Source: Granulicella sp. L60 | GTDB taxonomy: Bacteria; Acidobacteriota; Terriglobia; Terriglobales; Acidobacteriaceae | Assembly (NCBI RefSeq): GCF_009765825.1 | Contig: NZ_LMUR01000018.1 | Location: 1,908,208 to 1,972,207 of the forward strand | Direction: 5' to 3' | DNA length: 64,000 nt | Part shown: positions 53,648 to 62,700 of the stretch, in pieces | Layout: each line of letters opens with the position of its first letter | Numbering within the stretch: the first letter of the stretch is position 1 | Program-made: the position numbers and the translations under genes | The notes under the pieces: generated by a model | The model's database searches: none | What the model was told of the DNA's origin: nothing | The model's input: only the letters and a program-made list of their open reading frames with translations

Positions 53648-53831
53648 ATTCGTTCCGGTGCAGGCACGGTGCTTCGCACCGGAAGAATTGTGACACTCCA
53701 CCCCTCCGAGGGTCGTGCAGCGGTGCCACACGGATTCGTGAAGGCGAAGCAATGGCACCAGACACTTAGCGGCATGATGAATACGCATGGAGACAGAGGT
53801 ATTCATACGAATACGCGATTTGGAGGCCGGA
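53648..53831. other. Candidate origin of transfer (oriT)
   Basis: 184-bp spacer between two RHH genes, with the order RHH - coupling protein - MobF relaxase after it, as in plasmid R388 (oriT-trwA-trwB-trwC). It holds a large inverted repeat (AATTCGTTCCGGTGC at 53,647-53,661 with GCACCGGAAGAATT at 53,676-53,689), a second hairpin (GTATTC/GAATAC, 53,799-53,814) and two copies of GAATACGC. On the minus strand the first reads TGCGTATTC, like the R388 nic region TGCGTATTGTCT as I remember it. Confidence 0.55.
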
Positions 53832-54209
53832 ATGTCGCTACTCAAGGATGACGAAATCGCAGAGGCGGCGCAGCGGCGCGAGGTGTTCCGAGAGATCAGC
53901 GTCTCGACTCGGTTGACACGCAAGGAGACTCGGAACCTTGACGACCTTGCAAAGAGTCGCGGTGTGCAGCGCGGCGAACTCATCCGCCAGCTCATCCGCA
54001 ATGAACTGGCGAAAGGTGCTGACACCTCGATCGCCAGCACGGAGCTGACCGAAATCATGGGCATTCGCCTCATGCTGACCAACCTTTTCCGCCCTCTCGC
54101 CACCGGCCAGAAGCTCACACCGGAAGCCTTCGACAACATGGTTGCCGAGGTCAAGAAACGCAAACGCAGCGTCGCGGAAGACGCGATGCAAGACCTGGAG
54201 CGTGCATGA
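53832..54209 (+). CDS. TrwA-like RHH relaxosome protein
   Basis: 125 residues from ATG 53,832, chosen because GGAGG lies 5 bases before it; the frame also opens at 53,787 inside the proposed oriT. RHH DNA-binding part: REISVSTRLTRKETRNLDDL then AKSRGVQRGELIRQLIRNEL. C-terminal helical part ELTEIMGIRLMLTNLFRPLA. The order RHH - VirD4 - MobF relaxase matches TrwA of R388, which bends oriT DNA and stimulates coupling-protein ATPase. Stop overlaps the virD4 start (ATGATG). Confidence 0.8.
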   Translation: MSLLKDDEIAEAAQRREVFREISVSTRLTRKETRNLDDLAKSRGVQRGELIRQLIRNELAKGADTSIASTELTEIMGIRLMLTNLFRPLATGQKLTPEAFDNMVAEVKKRKRSVAEDAMQDLERA

Positions 54210-56281
54210 TGAACACCACACAGTGGGGCCGCAAAGAGACCATCATCTTTCCACCACACTCGCCCATATACAGCTACGGTGCGATCTTCTTCGCGCTGGT
54301 ACTGACGAGCATCTTCGGCTACCTCCGCTTCACCTACGGGCAGACGCCGTTGCAGCAGTTCTACACGCCGATCTACGCAAAGAGCGCAGCAGGGGGAGCG
54401 CTCAACAGGAAGGGCAAGTATCAGCTCCTCTACATCGGAGACGGAGCGAAGTTGGCCCGCCTCGCAACCGAGCCAGACGTTCAGGAAGGAGTGACCGCCG
54501 CTCCGAACGGTAAGCATATCCCGCTTGCGGTGTCGGCCCAGGCTACCGCTCAGGGGCTACGCATTCTCTATCGCGGCCCGGAGCAGACGTTCTTCGACGC
54601 GCCGCTCCATGCCTACCTCCGCACTGCTGTTTTTGACGGCGATCAGCTCCGCAGCATCTACGCTCCGCCGCTCCTCTTCGGCTTCCTTTCGTTGCTGGCG
54701 CAGCTCCCGTTCGCCATCCGCAAAGATATCCGCCGCCGCAAAGAATTGAAGTACGGACGGCGGCTCAAAGGCCCCGTCCTGCTTACCCCGAAAGAGTTCA
54801 ACAAGACCGTGAATGGCGATGGCATCGGCTTCGTCACCACCGAAGCCAAAGACATGATGCGTATCCCGTTACAGGCCGAGGCGCAGCATATCGAACTCAT
54901 GGGCGACACCGGGGCCGGCAAGACGACTTTGATTATGCAGGTGCTCCGGCAGATACAGAGCCGGGGGCATTCCGCCATCGTCTATGACCCGGCTTGCGAG
55001 TTCATTCAGAGGTTCTACGACCAGAAGCGCGGCGACCTTGTGCTCAATCCTTTGGACGAACGGTGCCCCTACTGGGGACCGTCCGAGGAGCTGCGCCGCA
55101 AGGCCGAAGCCAAGGCAATCGCCGCGTCGCTCTACCAGCCGACCAGTGACAAAAAGGGTGAGTTCTTTACTGAGACGCCCCAGAAAATCTTTGCTCATCT
55201 TCTGACCTACGGCCCGAATCCGCAGCAGCTTGTGGAGTGGCTATCCAATCCTGCCGAGATCGACCAGCGAGTGCGCGGGACAGAGATGGAGGCCATGATT
55301 GCGAAGGGCGCACAGCAGCAGAGGAACGGTGTTTTGGCCTCACTGGGATTGGTGGCGGACAGCCTTCGGATGCTCCCGACCAAGGAACAGGCGAAGAACA
55401 AAACGTGGAGCGCGACCGAATGGGCGGTCGAGCGAAAGGGTTGGATCTTCATCACGTCGAGTGCCACGGAACGCGAGGCGCTGAGGCCTTTGCACAGCCT
55501 ATGGATCGACCTGCTCGTGATGCGGCTGCTCACCGCGCCGCAGGAGAACCAGACTCCGGTTTGGTTTGTTCTTGACGAACTTGCCAGCTTGCAGCGTCTC
55601 CCCCAACTCCATACGGCCATCACCGAAAACCGCAAATCCAAGAACCCACTCGTTCTCGGATTTCAAGGTAAGGCTCAGTTGGAAGTCATCTACGGACATC
55701 TCGCCGAGGTCATGCTCTCGCAGCCCGCGACCAAGATATTCCTGAAAACGACGGAGCCGAAAGCCGCCGAATGGGTGTCGAACGCCATCGGCAAAATCGA
55801 GATCGAGCGTATGAAAGAGACGCACTTCGACGGATCGCGTTCCGGTAAGAACTTCACCATAGATCGTCAGGTTGAACCCCTCGTCATGGACTCTGAAATC
55901 TCCGGCTTGGAGAACCGCCATGCGTTCCTGAAGTTGGGCAACAACGTCGCCCGCTTCCACTTCGAGTACATGGACGTGGCACAGACCACACCCGGATTTG
56001 TGCCGCGCAAGGTGGAGGATGACGAGCTTCCCTTCGATCCGAAGACTCTCGTACCGAAGGCATCGGCACCCGTCGCGCCGAGTATCGACTTGGAGGCCGC
56101 CACACCCGCCCCACCACCCCTTTCATCCCCTTCGATTGCCGCGACGGAGGACGAAGACGATGCGGAGCCTGACGAGCCAACAGAAGAAGAGATCGCGTCC
56201 AGTGGAGCAAATCCCGACAGTGCGGACGACGAGCAGGAAGAGGATGTACCGATAGCAGCCGATGAAACGATTCGCGTCTGA
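54206..56281 (+). CDS. virD4: VirD4/TraD-type coupling protein
   Basis: 691 residues. Two membrane helices near the N-terminus (YSYGAIFFALVLTSIFGYLR, LLFGFLSLLAQLPFAI), then the AAA+-like motor: Walker A GDTGAGKTTLIMQVL near residue 232, Walker B WFVLDELASLQRLPQL near 451, and VLGFQGKAQLEVIYGHLAEV. The TrwB/TraD_N-type DNA-binding domain fits a MobF partner. The C-terminal 90 residues are acidic (DEDDAEPDEPTEEEIASS), a likely substrate dock. Hands the relaxase-DNA complex to the channel. Confidence 0.95.
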   Translation: MMNTTQWGRKETIIFPPHSPIYSYGAIFFALVLTSIFGYLRFTYGQTPLQQFYTPIYAKSAAGGALNRKGKYQLLYIGDGAKLARLATEPDVQEGVTAAPNGKHIPLAVSAQATAQGLRILYRGPEQTFFDAPLHAYLRTAVFDGDQLRSIYAPPLLFGFLSLLAQLPFAIRKDIRRRKELKYGRRLKGPVLLTPKEFNKTVNGDGIGFVTTEAKDMMRIPLQAEAQHIELMGDTGAGKTTLIMQVLRQIQSRGHSAIVYDPACEFIQRFYDQKRGDLVLNPLDERCPYWGPSEELRRKAEAKAIAASLYQPTSDKKGEFFTETPQKIFAHLLTYGPNPQQLVEWLSNPAEIDQRVRGTEMEAMIAKGAQQQRNGVLASLGLVADSLRMLPTKEQAKNKTWSATEWAVERKGWIFITSSATEREALRPLHSLWIDLLVMRLLTAPQENQTPVWFVLDELASLQRLPQLHTAITENRKSKNPLVLGFQGKAQLEVIYGHLAEVMLSQPATKIFLKTTEPKAAEWVSNAIGKIEIERMKETHFDGSRSGKNFTIDRQVEPLVMDSEISGLENRHAFLKLGNNVARFHFEYMDVAQTTPGFVPRKVEDDELPFDPKTLVPKASAPVAPSIDLEAATPAPPPLSSPSIAATEDEDDAEPDEPTEEEIASSGANPDSADDEQEEDVPIAADETIRV

Positions 56282-56289
56282 GACCGCCC

Positions 56290-59200
56290 ATGCTGACTAT
56301 TTCCAAACCGCTCAGTTCCGGCCAGGCGCAGACGTATCACGCCAAGGAGTTCACGTCTGCCGAGCAGAACTATTGGAAACAGGGCGACACGATCCTTGGA
56401 GAATGGCAGGGACGGATGGCCGAGCAGTACGGCCTTGCCGGAGGCATTGACGCGGACCACTTCGCTCGCCTCAGTGAGGGGCAGAATCCCCTCACTGGTG
56501 AGCAGTTGGTTCGCCACCGTAGCGGTCAGGAGTACACGACTGACGACGGAACCACCGTGAAACCCGTCGAGCATCGGGCCGGTTGGGATGCCACGTTCTC
56601 AGCGCCAAAGTCCGTGTCGTTGACTGCCCTTGTCGGTGGAGATGACCGGGTGCGCGAGGCGCATCGGGAAGCTGTCACAACCGCTCTCACCGAGTTGGAG
56701 CGATACACTCAGGCTCGAATCGGCGGGAACCACGCCGCCGAAACAACCGGGAAGTTTATTGCCGCCAAGTTCGAGCATGACACCGCCCGTCCTGTCGATG
56801 GCTACGCCGCGCCTCAGCTCCACACCCACGCTGTCATCTTCAATATGACGGAGCGCGCGGACGGCTCCATTCGCGCAGTGCAGCCCCAGAGCTACTTCGA
56901 TAGCCAGCAGTTTGCGACCGCTGTCTACCAATCGGAGCTGATGTACCGGCTCTCTCAGTTGGGCTATGAGATCGTGCCGGGAAGAAGCGGCGCACCCGAG
57001 ATCAAAGGCTACACGCAGGAGTACCTTGACGCCTCCAGTCCCCGCAGCCAGCAGATTCGGGATTACCTCGAAAGGAGCGGCTTTGCGGGGCCAGAGGCGG
57101 CGCAGATCGCCGCTCATACCACCCGCGACAAGAAGGAGATTCATACCCCGTCGGAGGTGCTGGTTGCCCACAGGCAGGTTGCCGCAGAGTTCGGCAATCA
57201 GGCAGATCGAGTCGTCCAAGAGGCAAGAGACCGAGCAAACAGCATGGAACGGAAACCGCTTCCAGCAGCGAAACGCGTTCAGGAAGCCGTTACCTTCGCA
57301 AAGAGCCGCAACTTTGAACGAGAAGCCGTTACCGATGAACGAGACATCATGCGCGATGCCTTGCGGCGCGGTATGGGCGACCTGACCTACAGCCAGGTGC
57401 GAGGTCATTTCGAGCAGCGAGTGACCTCCGGTGAGTTCCAGATCGCACCCGGCCAGAAACATGAAACGGGCCGCCAGTTCACGACCCGCGAGGCGATTGC
57501 CGAGGAGCTTTCGACCATCAAGCAGATGCAAAAGGGCCAACAGACCGTCGAGCCGGTAATGCGTCAGGATGACGCCGCCACCCATGCCCGCTCCCGCGAG
57601 TTCCTGAATCCAGCCCAGCAACGAGCCATCGAGGAAGTGCTTACCTCGCAAGACCGAATACATGGGCTACAGGGCCTCGCAGGTTCAGGCAAGACCTCGG
57701 CTCTGTCCAGTATTCGTGAGGGTGCAGAGAAAAACGGCTACGCCGTAGAAGGTTTTGCGCCCACCAGCCGCGCTGCCGGCCAACTGCGCGATGCTGGAAT
57801 TCCAGCCGACACCTTGCAAGGTTTCCTTGCACGTGGAGGCGTCGAACGGAACGCGGGAGACCCGAACGCGCGGCACCTCTACATGCTTGACGAGTCCAGT
57901 CTTGCGAGCACCCGCCAGATGCAATCCTTCCTCGAAAAGATCGGCCCACAAGACCGGGTATTGCTTATCGGCGACACACGGCAGCACCAGGGGGTAGACG
58001 CCGGAAAGCCCTTCGAGCAGATGCAGGAAGCTGGGATGCGTACCTCCCAGCTTGACCAGATCGTTCGTCAGAAAGACCCGGAACTTCTCCGTGCCGTCGA
58101 GCACCTTTCACGGAATGAGACGAGCACCGGCATTCAGCTTCTCCAGCAGCAGGAGCGCATTTCCGAGATTTCAGACAACAAACAGCGGATCGAAGCTATC
58201 GCGAAGGACTACGTTGCGCGGCCTGAGAGTACGCTCATCGTCTCGCCCGACAATGTCAGCCGTCGCGACATCAACGATGCCGTCCGCGCGGAGTTGCAGA
58301 ACAGCGGTGCTCTGTCGAAAGAGAACCACCCCATGACCGTTCTCACGCAGCGGTCGGAGCTGACGAGCGCAGACCGGAACTGGGCCGCCCTGTACCAGCC
58401 AGCCGACGTTCTGTATTACACGCGAGGCAGCAAAGAACTCGGAATCGACCGTGGCACCTACGCCACCGTCGTTTCCACGAACCCCAAGGATAACCAGCTC
58501 ACGGTCGAGCGGCAGGACGGCCAGCACGTCACCTATAACCCCGAAAGGTTACACGGCATCGCAGCCTACCGCGAGATCGTCCGCGATTTCTCGGAGGGAG
58601 ACCGAATTCAGTTCACCGTGAGCAAGCCGGATATGGACGTGAAGAACCGGGATTTGGGAACCATCGAACGGATCGACGGCCCAGCTATGACCGTTCGCAT
58701 GGATGGCGAGAAGGACCGAACTCTGACGTTCGATACATCGCAGATGCGGCACTTTGACCATGGCTACGTAGTCACGTCGCACAGCTCCCAGGGACTCACC
58801 ACGGATCGTGTCCTCGTCAACATGGACACCACAACGCACCCAGAACTCATCAACACCCGATTCGCCTATGTGTCTGTCTCCCGCGCATCCCAGGACGCGC
58901 GAATCTATACCAACGACGCTTCAACGCTCGCCGAACGCCTCAGCACCGACATTAGTAAAGCCTCGGCCGTCGAGATTCCAAAAGCCAATTCTGAGGCACA
59001 TACCCCGCAACCCCAACCCAAGGAGCAAACCATGACCAACACAAGAGAGCAGACCCAGGAAGAGCAGCGTCGGCAGTTCCATCATGAGGCTCAGATTCCA
59101 GCGAGCGATAAAGTGCGAACCCAAAGCGAAACCGAGCTCCGTCACTACACACCTTTACAGACTGCGTTGCCGAATGAGGCGTCCGGCTACGATTGGAAAC

Positions 59201-59421
59201 GCGAGACAGGCGACATCCAGAGCTATCAGCACAACCAAACGAACGGATGGTTGCATATCGACCCGCAGGGACAGTTTTACGATAGACAGGTCCAAGCTAT
59301 TTCACGCGATCAGGCACTCGAACACGCTCATCATCCCACGTCTCATTCAATCGGCAACAACGATTCTGGTCAAACATTGACTAAGGCTTCCGTGGTAACA
59401 GACAACGCAATCAGCCTTTGA
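56290..59421 (+). CDS. MobF (TrwC/TraI) conjugative relaxase-helicase
   Basis: 1043 residues. N-terminal relaxase: LTISKPLSSGQAQTYHAKEF with Tyr16, Tyr28 in SAEQNYW, WDATFSAPKSVSLTALVGGD, and the metal histidines in PQLHTHAVIFN. A RecD-like helicase follows: Walker A GLAGSGKTSALSSI near 460, MLDESSLASTRQMQSF (motif II), LIGDTRQHQGVDAGKPF, and VVTSHSSQGLTTDRVLV (motif V/VI). The last 120 residues are Gln/Glu-rich. Nicks oriT, stays bound to the 5' end and unwinds. It ends 16 bp before the opposing PIN-like fragment. Confidence 0.95.
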   Translation: MLTISKPLSSGQAQTYHAKEFTSAEQNYWKQGDTILGEWQGRMAEQYGLAGGIDADHFARLSEGQNPLTGEQLVRHRSGQEYTTDDGTTVKPVEHRAGWDATFSAPKSVSLTALVGGDDRVREAHREAVTTALTELERYTQARIGGNHAAETTGKFIAAKFEHDTARPVDGYAAPQLHTHAVIFNMTERADGSIRAVQPQSYFDSQQFATAVYQSELMYRLSQLGYEIVPGRSGAPEIKGYTQEYLDASSPRSQQIRDYLERSGFAGPEAAQIAAHTTRDKKEIHTPSEVLVAHRQVAAEFGNQADRVVQEARDRANSMERKPLPAAKRVQEAVTFAKSRNFEREAVTDERDIMRDALRRGMGDLTYSQVRGHFEQRVTSGEFQIAPGQKHETGRQFTTREAIAEELSTIKQMQKGQQTVEPVMRQDDAATHARSREFLNPAQQRAIEEVLTSQDRIHGLQGLAGSGKTSALSSIREGAEKNGYAVEGFAPTSRAAGQLRDAGIPADTLQGFLARGGVERNAGDPNARHLYMLDESSLASTRQMQSFLEKIGPQDRVLLIGDTRQHQGVDAGKPFEQMQEAGMRTSQLDQIVRQKDPELLRAVEHLSRNETSTGIQLLQQQERISEISDNKQRIEAIAKDYVARPESTLIVSPDNVSRRDINDAVRAELQNSGALSKENHPMTVLTQRSELTSADRNWAALYQPADVLYYTRGSKELGIDRGTYATVVSTNPKDNQLTVERQDGQHVTYNPERLHGIAAYREIVRDFSEGDRIQFTVSKPDMDVKNRDLGTIERIDGPAMTVRMDGEKDRTLTFDTSQMRHFDHGYVVTSHSSQGLTTDRVLVNMDTTTHPELINTRFAYVSVSRASQDARIYTNDASTLAERLSTDISKASAVEIPKANSEAHTPQPQPKEQTMTNTREQTQEEQRRQFHHEAQIPASDKVRTQSETELRHYTPLQTALPNEASGYDWKRETGDIQSYQHNQTNGWLHIDPQGQFYDRQVQAISRDQALEHAHHPTSHSIGNNDSGQTLTKASVVTDNAISL

Positions 59422-59437
59422 CCATCAACGTACATGA

Positions 59438-59671
59438 CTAAGAAGACTTCAGTGAAGAGAGTTCAAGAAGGTCTCTGCGGATTGACCCTCTGCAACCCTG
59501 AACGGGCATTGCGTCGCTACCACACGGCTCAATCGACCCAAGCTCATAAAAGTGCCAGGGCGATAGAACAAAAGATATCGCAGGGTTGGCCGAGGCTGCT
59601 CTAGCTCTCGCTAGCATTTCGGAGCTGTTCGCGCAGTTTATGAGGAAGTTCTGGTCAATATAGGTATGCAA
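59438..59671 (-). pseudogene. PIN-like N-terminal fragment
   Basis: 77 residues. The start MHTYIDQNFLINCANSSEML has the look of a PIN-domain N-terminus (x-Y-I-D-x-N-F-L-I, where Asp would bind metal), and SFVLSPWHFYELGSI adds the second-strand Glu. After that the sequence turns Cys/Arg/Ser-rich and ends early, with no later acidic motifs, so a C-terminal part seems lost by frameshift or replacement at the junction with the transfer module. 41 bp downstream of the large defence-like gene on the same strand. Confidence 0.6.
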
Positions 59672-59712
59672 TCAATGCCTCGCCGCAGTATTGCCATTCA
59701 ATGCTTGGGAAA

Positions 59713-62700
59713 CTAGTAGCCTCGCGTCCATGCGTCGAAACAGCGATTGAAATTCTGCTCCGCAATGACATCCAATCCAAACAAAACCCGGCTATTTCGT
59801 CTCAAGATCATTAGCTGCTGCCAAAGTACAGGAGTCTGTGCAAGTGCAATCAAGCAGGACCGAATTACCATGCAGCCCCGCATAGGGCTGACATCTCCGC
59901 TGTACAAATGGGCCAAAAGCTGTCTGAACATTCCGAACCTCACTTGGGGGTTCGCCTGCGGGGATGCAATGACCTCGATAGCTTGCTTGAGGGGTGCGAC
60001 TTCTGGATCGTATTGAGATTGTCGAGCACACTCAATAAGCACATCGCCATCCAGGTAAGTACCAGCGTATTCAAATCCAACGAGCTTAGCCGTCGCTTCG
60101 ACGTACTCCTGTCTCGATATGGTTCCCGAATCTGCGAGACGTGCAAGGACGCATTGTGTCCAGGCACCGGAGACGCCAAACATGCCGGCCCCCAAGTGCG
60201 ATTGGATAACGTCATCCGTCCATAGAACGGCGTTCTCCTGAGTTGATAATGCGATCGCCTCAGCGCCATATAAACCCACGAAATCTATTACAGTCTTTCG
60301 CTCTTCCGGTGACCAAGCCGCCAGCTGGGTAGGGGGAAGTCTTTGCACCTTTGACTCAAGTTCCCTGATGAATTCTTCGTCTCTTGCCAATCTGCGCTTC
60401 TTCTCTTCAGCACTCTCTTGATACATTCGATACTCACCGTCCTCGAATGCGAGAATCCCGCCGTCTGATATCTCCGTCACTCCGGGACCCAGTGTTTCAG
60501 CTAATTCAAGCCACGTCGATTCAGACATCCCGAAGCGGTATACCGGCGACGATAGAGCATCGGTCAATCCCAAAAGCCTCAGAGTGGCTATTGCTGACAG
60601 GTCCAGAACGATTAGCTTAGCGTTGGCCAATGAAGCGGAAGCTCGCTGATATTCGTCGCTCGTCCCTACGGCGCATTTGACTGCCAGCTTTTCCGTAGAA
60701 GCAATGTTAACGAGAGCTTCATAGGCATTCCTTCCAACATGCGCTCCGTATAAATGCAGCGACATCGGCATAGTCTGATAGACCTTCCGCATCTCTTCAA
60801 CACGAAGGGAACGCGACTGTGCCGAAGCGAGCACGGCGGCGAGTCCTAACTGCAAAGGATGATCCGCTGGCTCTATCGTGATGGATTCCACAACATGAGA
60901 GCCGGGGAATAGCTCAGAGATAGTAGCGAGCGTTGCGTGATGACGCCGAAGATACTTCGGCATGATCTGCTTGATGACACCATCAATGTCGCGGATATTT
61001 TGCTTGACGATTATAAAGCTATCTCCGACTTTCTTGCCGAGCAGTTCGGCAGTCCGCGGATCGCTTTGCGAAATTTCGTCAAAGTCTCGAACGGGGTGGT
61101 CGGTCTCTTCGAGCACGATCCACTTCAGTTCGCCATTCGGCAACACTTGATATTGAACCGCCGCTCCCATTTCCACTACTGGAAGTGCTATCTCGGGAAT
61201 CGCGAGGCTTCCAGTCGCGAGAACGCTCTGCATCATTGCTTGATGAGCGTCTAGTTCATCGAAGTGATTCCGCAAATAACGGTAGGCGTAATCCACGGCC
61301 TTAGCTTTATCTGGACCCTGACTGAGAACACCGACGGCAACCCTAATATAGCGATCTGGGAGTTCTTCGACTGTGGGCAAATCGACAATAGAGGATTTGA
61401 CCAACTCAGGTTTGCGATGGAGAACTCCTATTGTCGATAAACGTAGCTGCGCAAGCTTATGGTCGAGGTTGTCCTCCAAAAACGCTGTCAGTCTAGTGAT
61501 TGCCTTGGGAATGTTGTATTTCTCAAGGAATTGAACCTCAAACTCGACCTCATCCCATGTCCGCCCCGGTCGTTCAGACAGCTTATCGAACACCTCCATG
61601 ATGAGATCGTGACGCTCTAGTTTGAACGCACAATCGACGAGGAACCTCAGTTCAAAGCCGGGCAAATCTCGTTCATAAAGTTCTTGGAATAAAGAAAGTG
61701 CATCTCCAGGTCGCTGGAGTCGCATGAACGTTCGGGCCAAGAAATCCTTTGTTTCGGTACTAACCTCATCCGTACACCGTGACTTGGAATCCAGGGCAAT
61801 CTCCACTGCCCGGTTCGCATCCGGTTCGATAGCGCTCTGGAGTGCAAGTTCGGTTACGACATCGAGCTTTCCTGACAGACTATTGAGATAAACTTGAGCA
61901 ACGTCGATAGCGTTCCGGCGAAGCATCGCCTTTACTGCCATGATCGCTGCTGGTGCCAACATTGGTTGCGGAAGCTGCCCCGTAATTTCACGAAGAATAG
62001 CGATTCCCTTATCCAAGTTAGCTTCGCTGCCCGTGGCAATCAGCGCGTGCGTCTGCATGACTCGTACCGGAAGAGCTGGTGAAACTTCGTTCAGCTTTTC
62101 CGCTGCATCCGCCGATTCTTGAAAATTGCCGGCCGCCAAATGGCTTTCTGCCAACGCCAGCAGAGCATCCGGATGTCCAGGAAGCAGAGCGAACGCCGTC
62201 GCTGCGTCTTTGGAGCCTTCAGACGATTTGCCTTGCGCTAACAGCGCCCGGCACCTGACAAGTAAAATCTCTACCTGGGTAGGCTTTGTGCCTTCGCGAG
62301 CCGCAAAGGTCAAAGCTTCTGACGCGAGCTTTGCTGTTTCCTCTGCGTGCGCAATCAAGTCTTCTTTATTCGACGGTCGGCTATTCAAAGTGCGAATAGT
62401 CCGCCTCAATTCAATCTGCGCAAGTATGGAGAAAGGTTGCGACGTTTCTGGACGAATCTTCTTGAGGATCAAGGCATACTCGCCAGCTAATTCAAGCTCG
62501 TCATGTTGTACCCCTCGCTGCGCGACGGCAAGGGCAACGTCGGCATCGGCTCGGAGAATGGGGCCAACCTGATCGGCAAGCTCTGAAGTTTTCGTTTCTT
62601 CCGGAGCAGTCATGATCCAAAAGGATGCTAGGCGACCAGAGGCAGGGTATATCGCCCGCAGTGATGATGCCTTGCCGAAGGCAGTCACGTGGTCTCGAAT

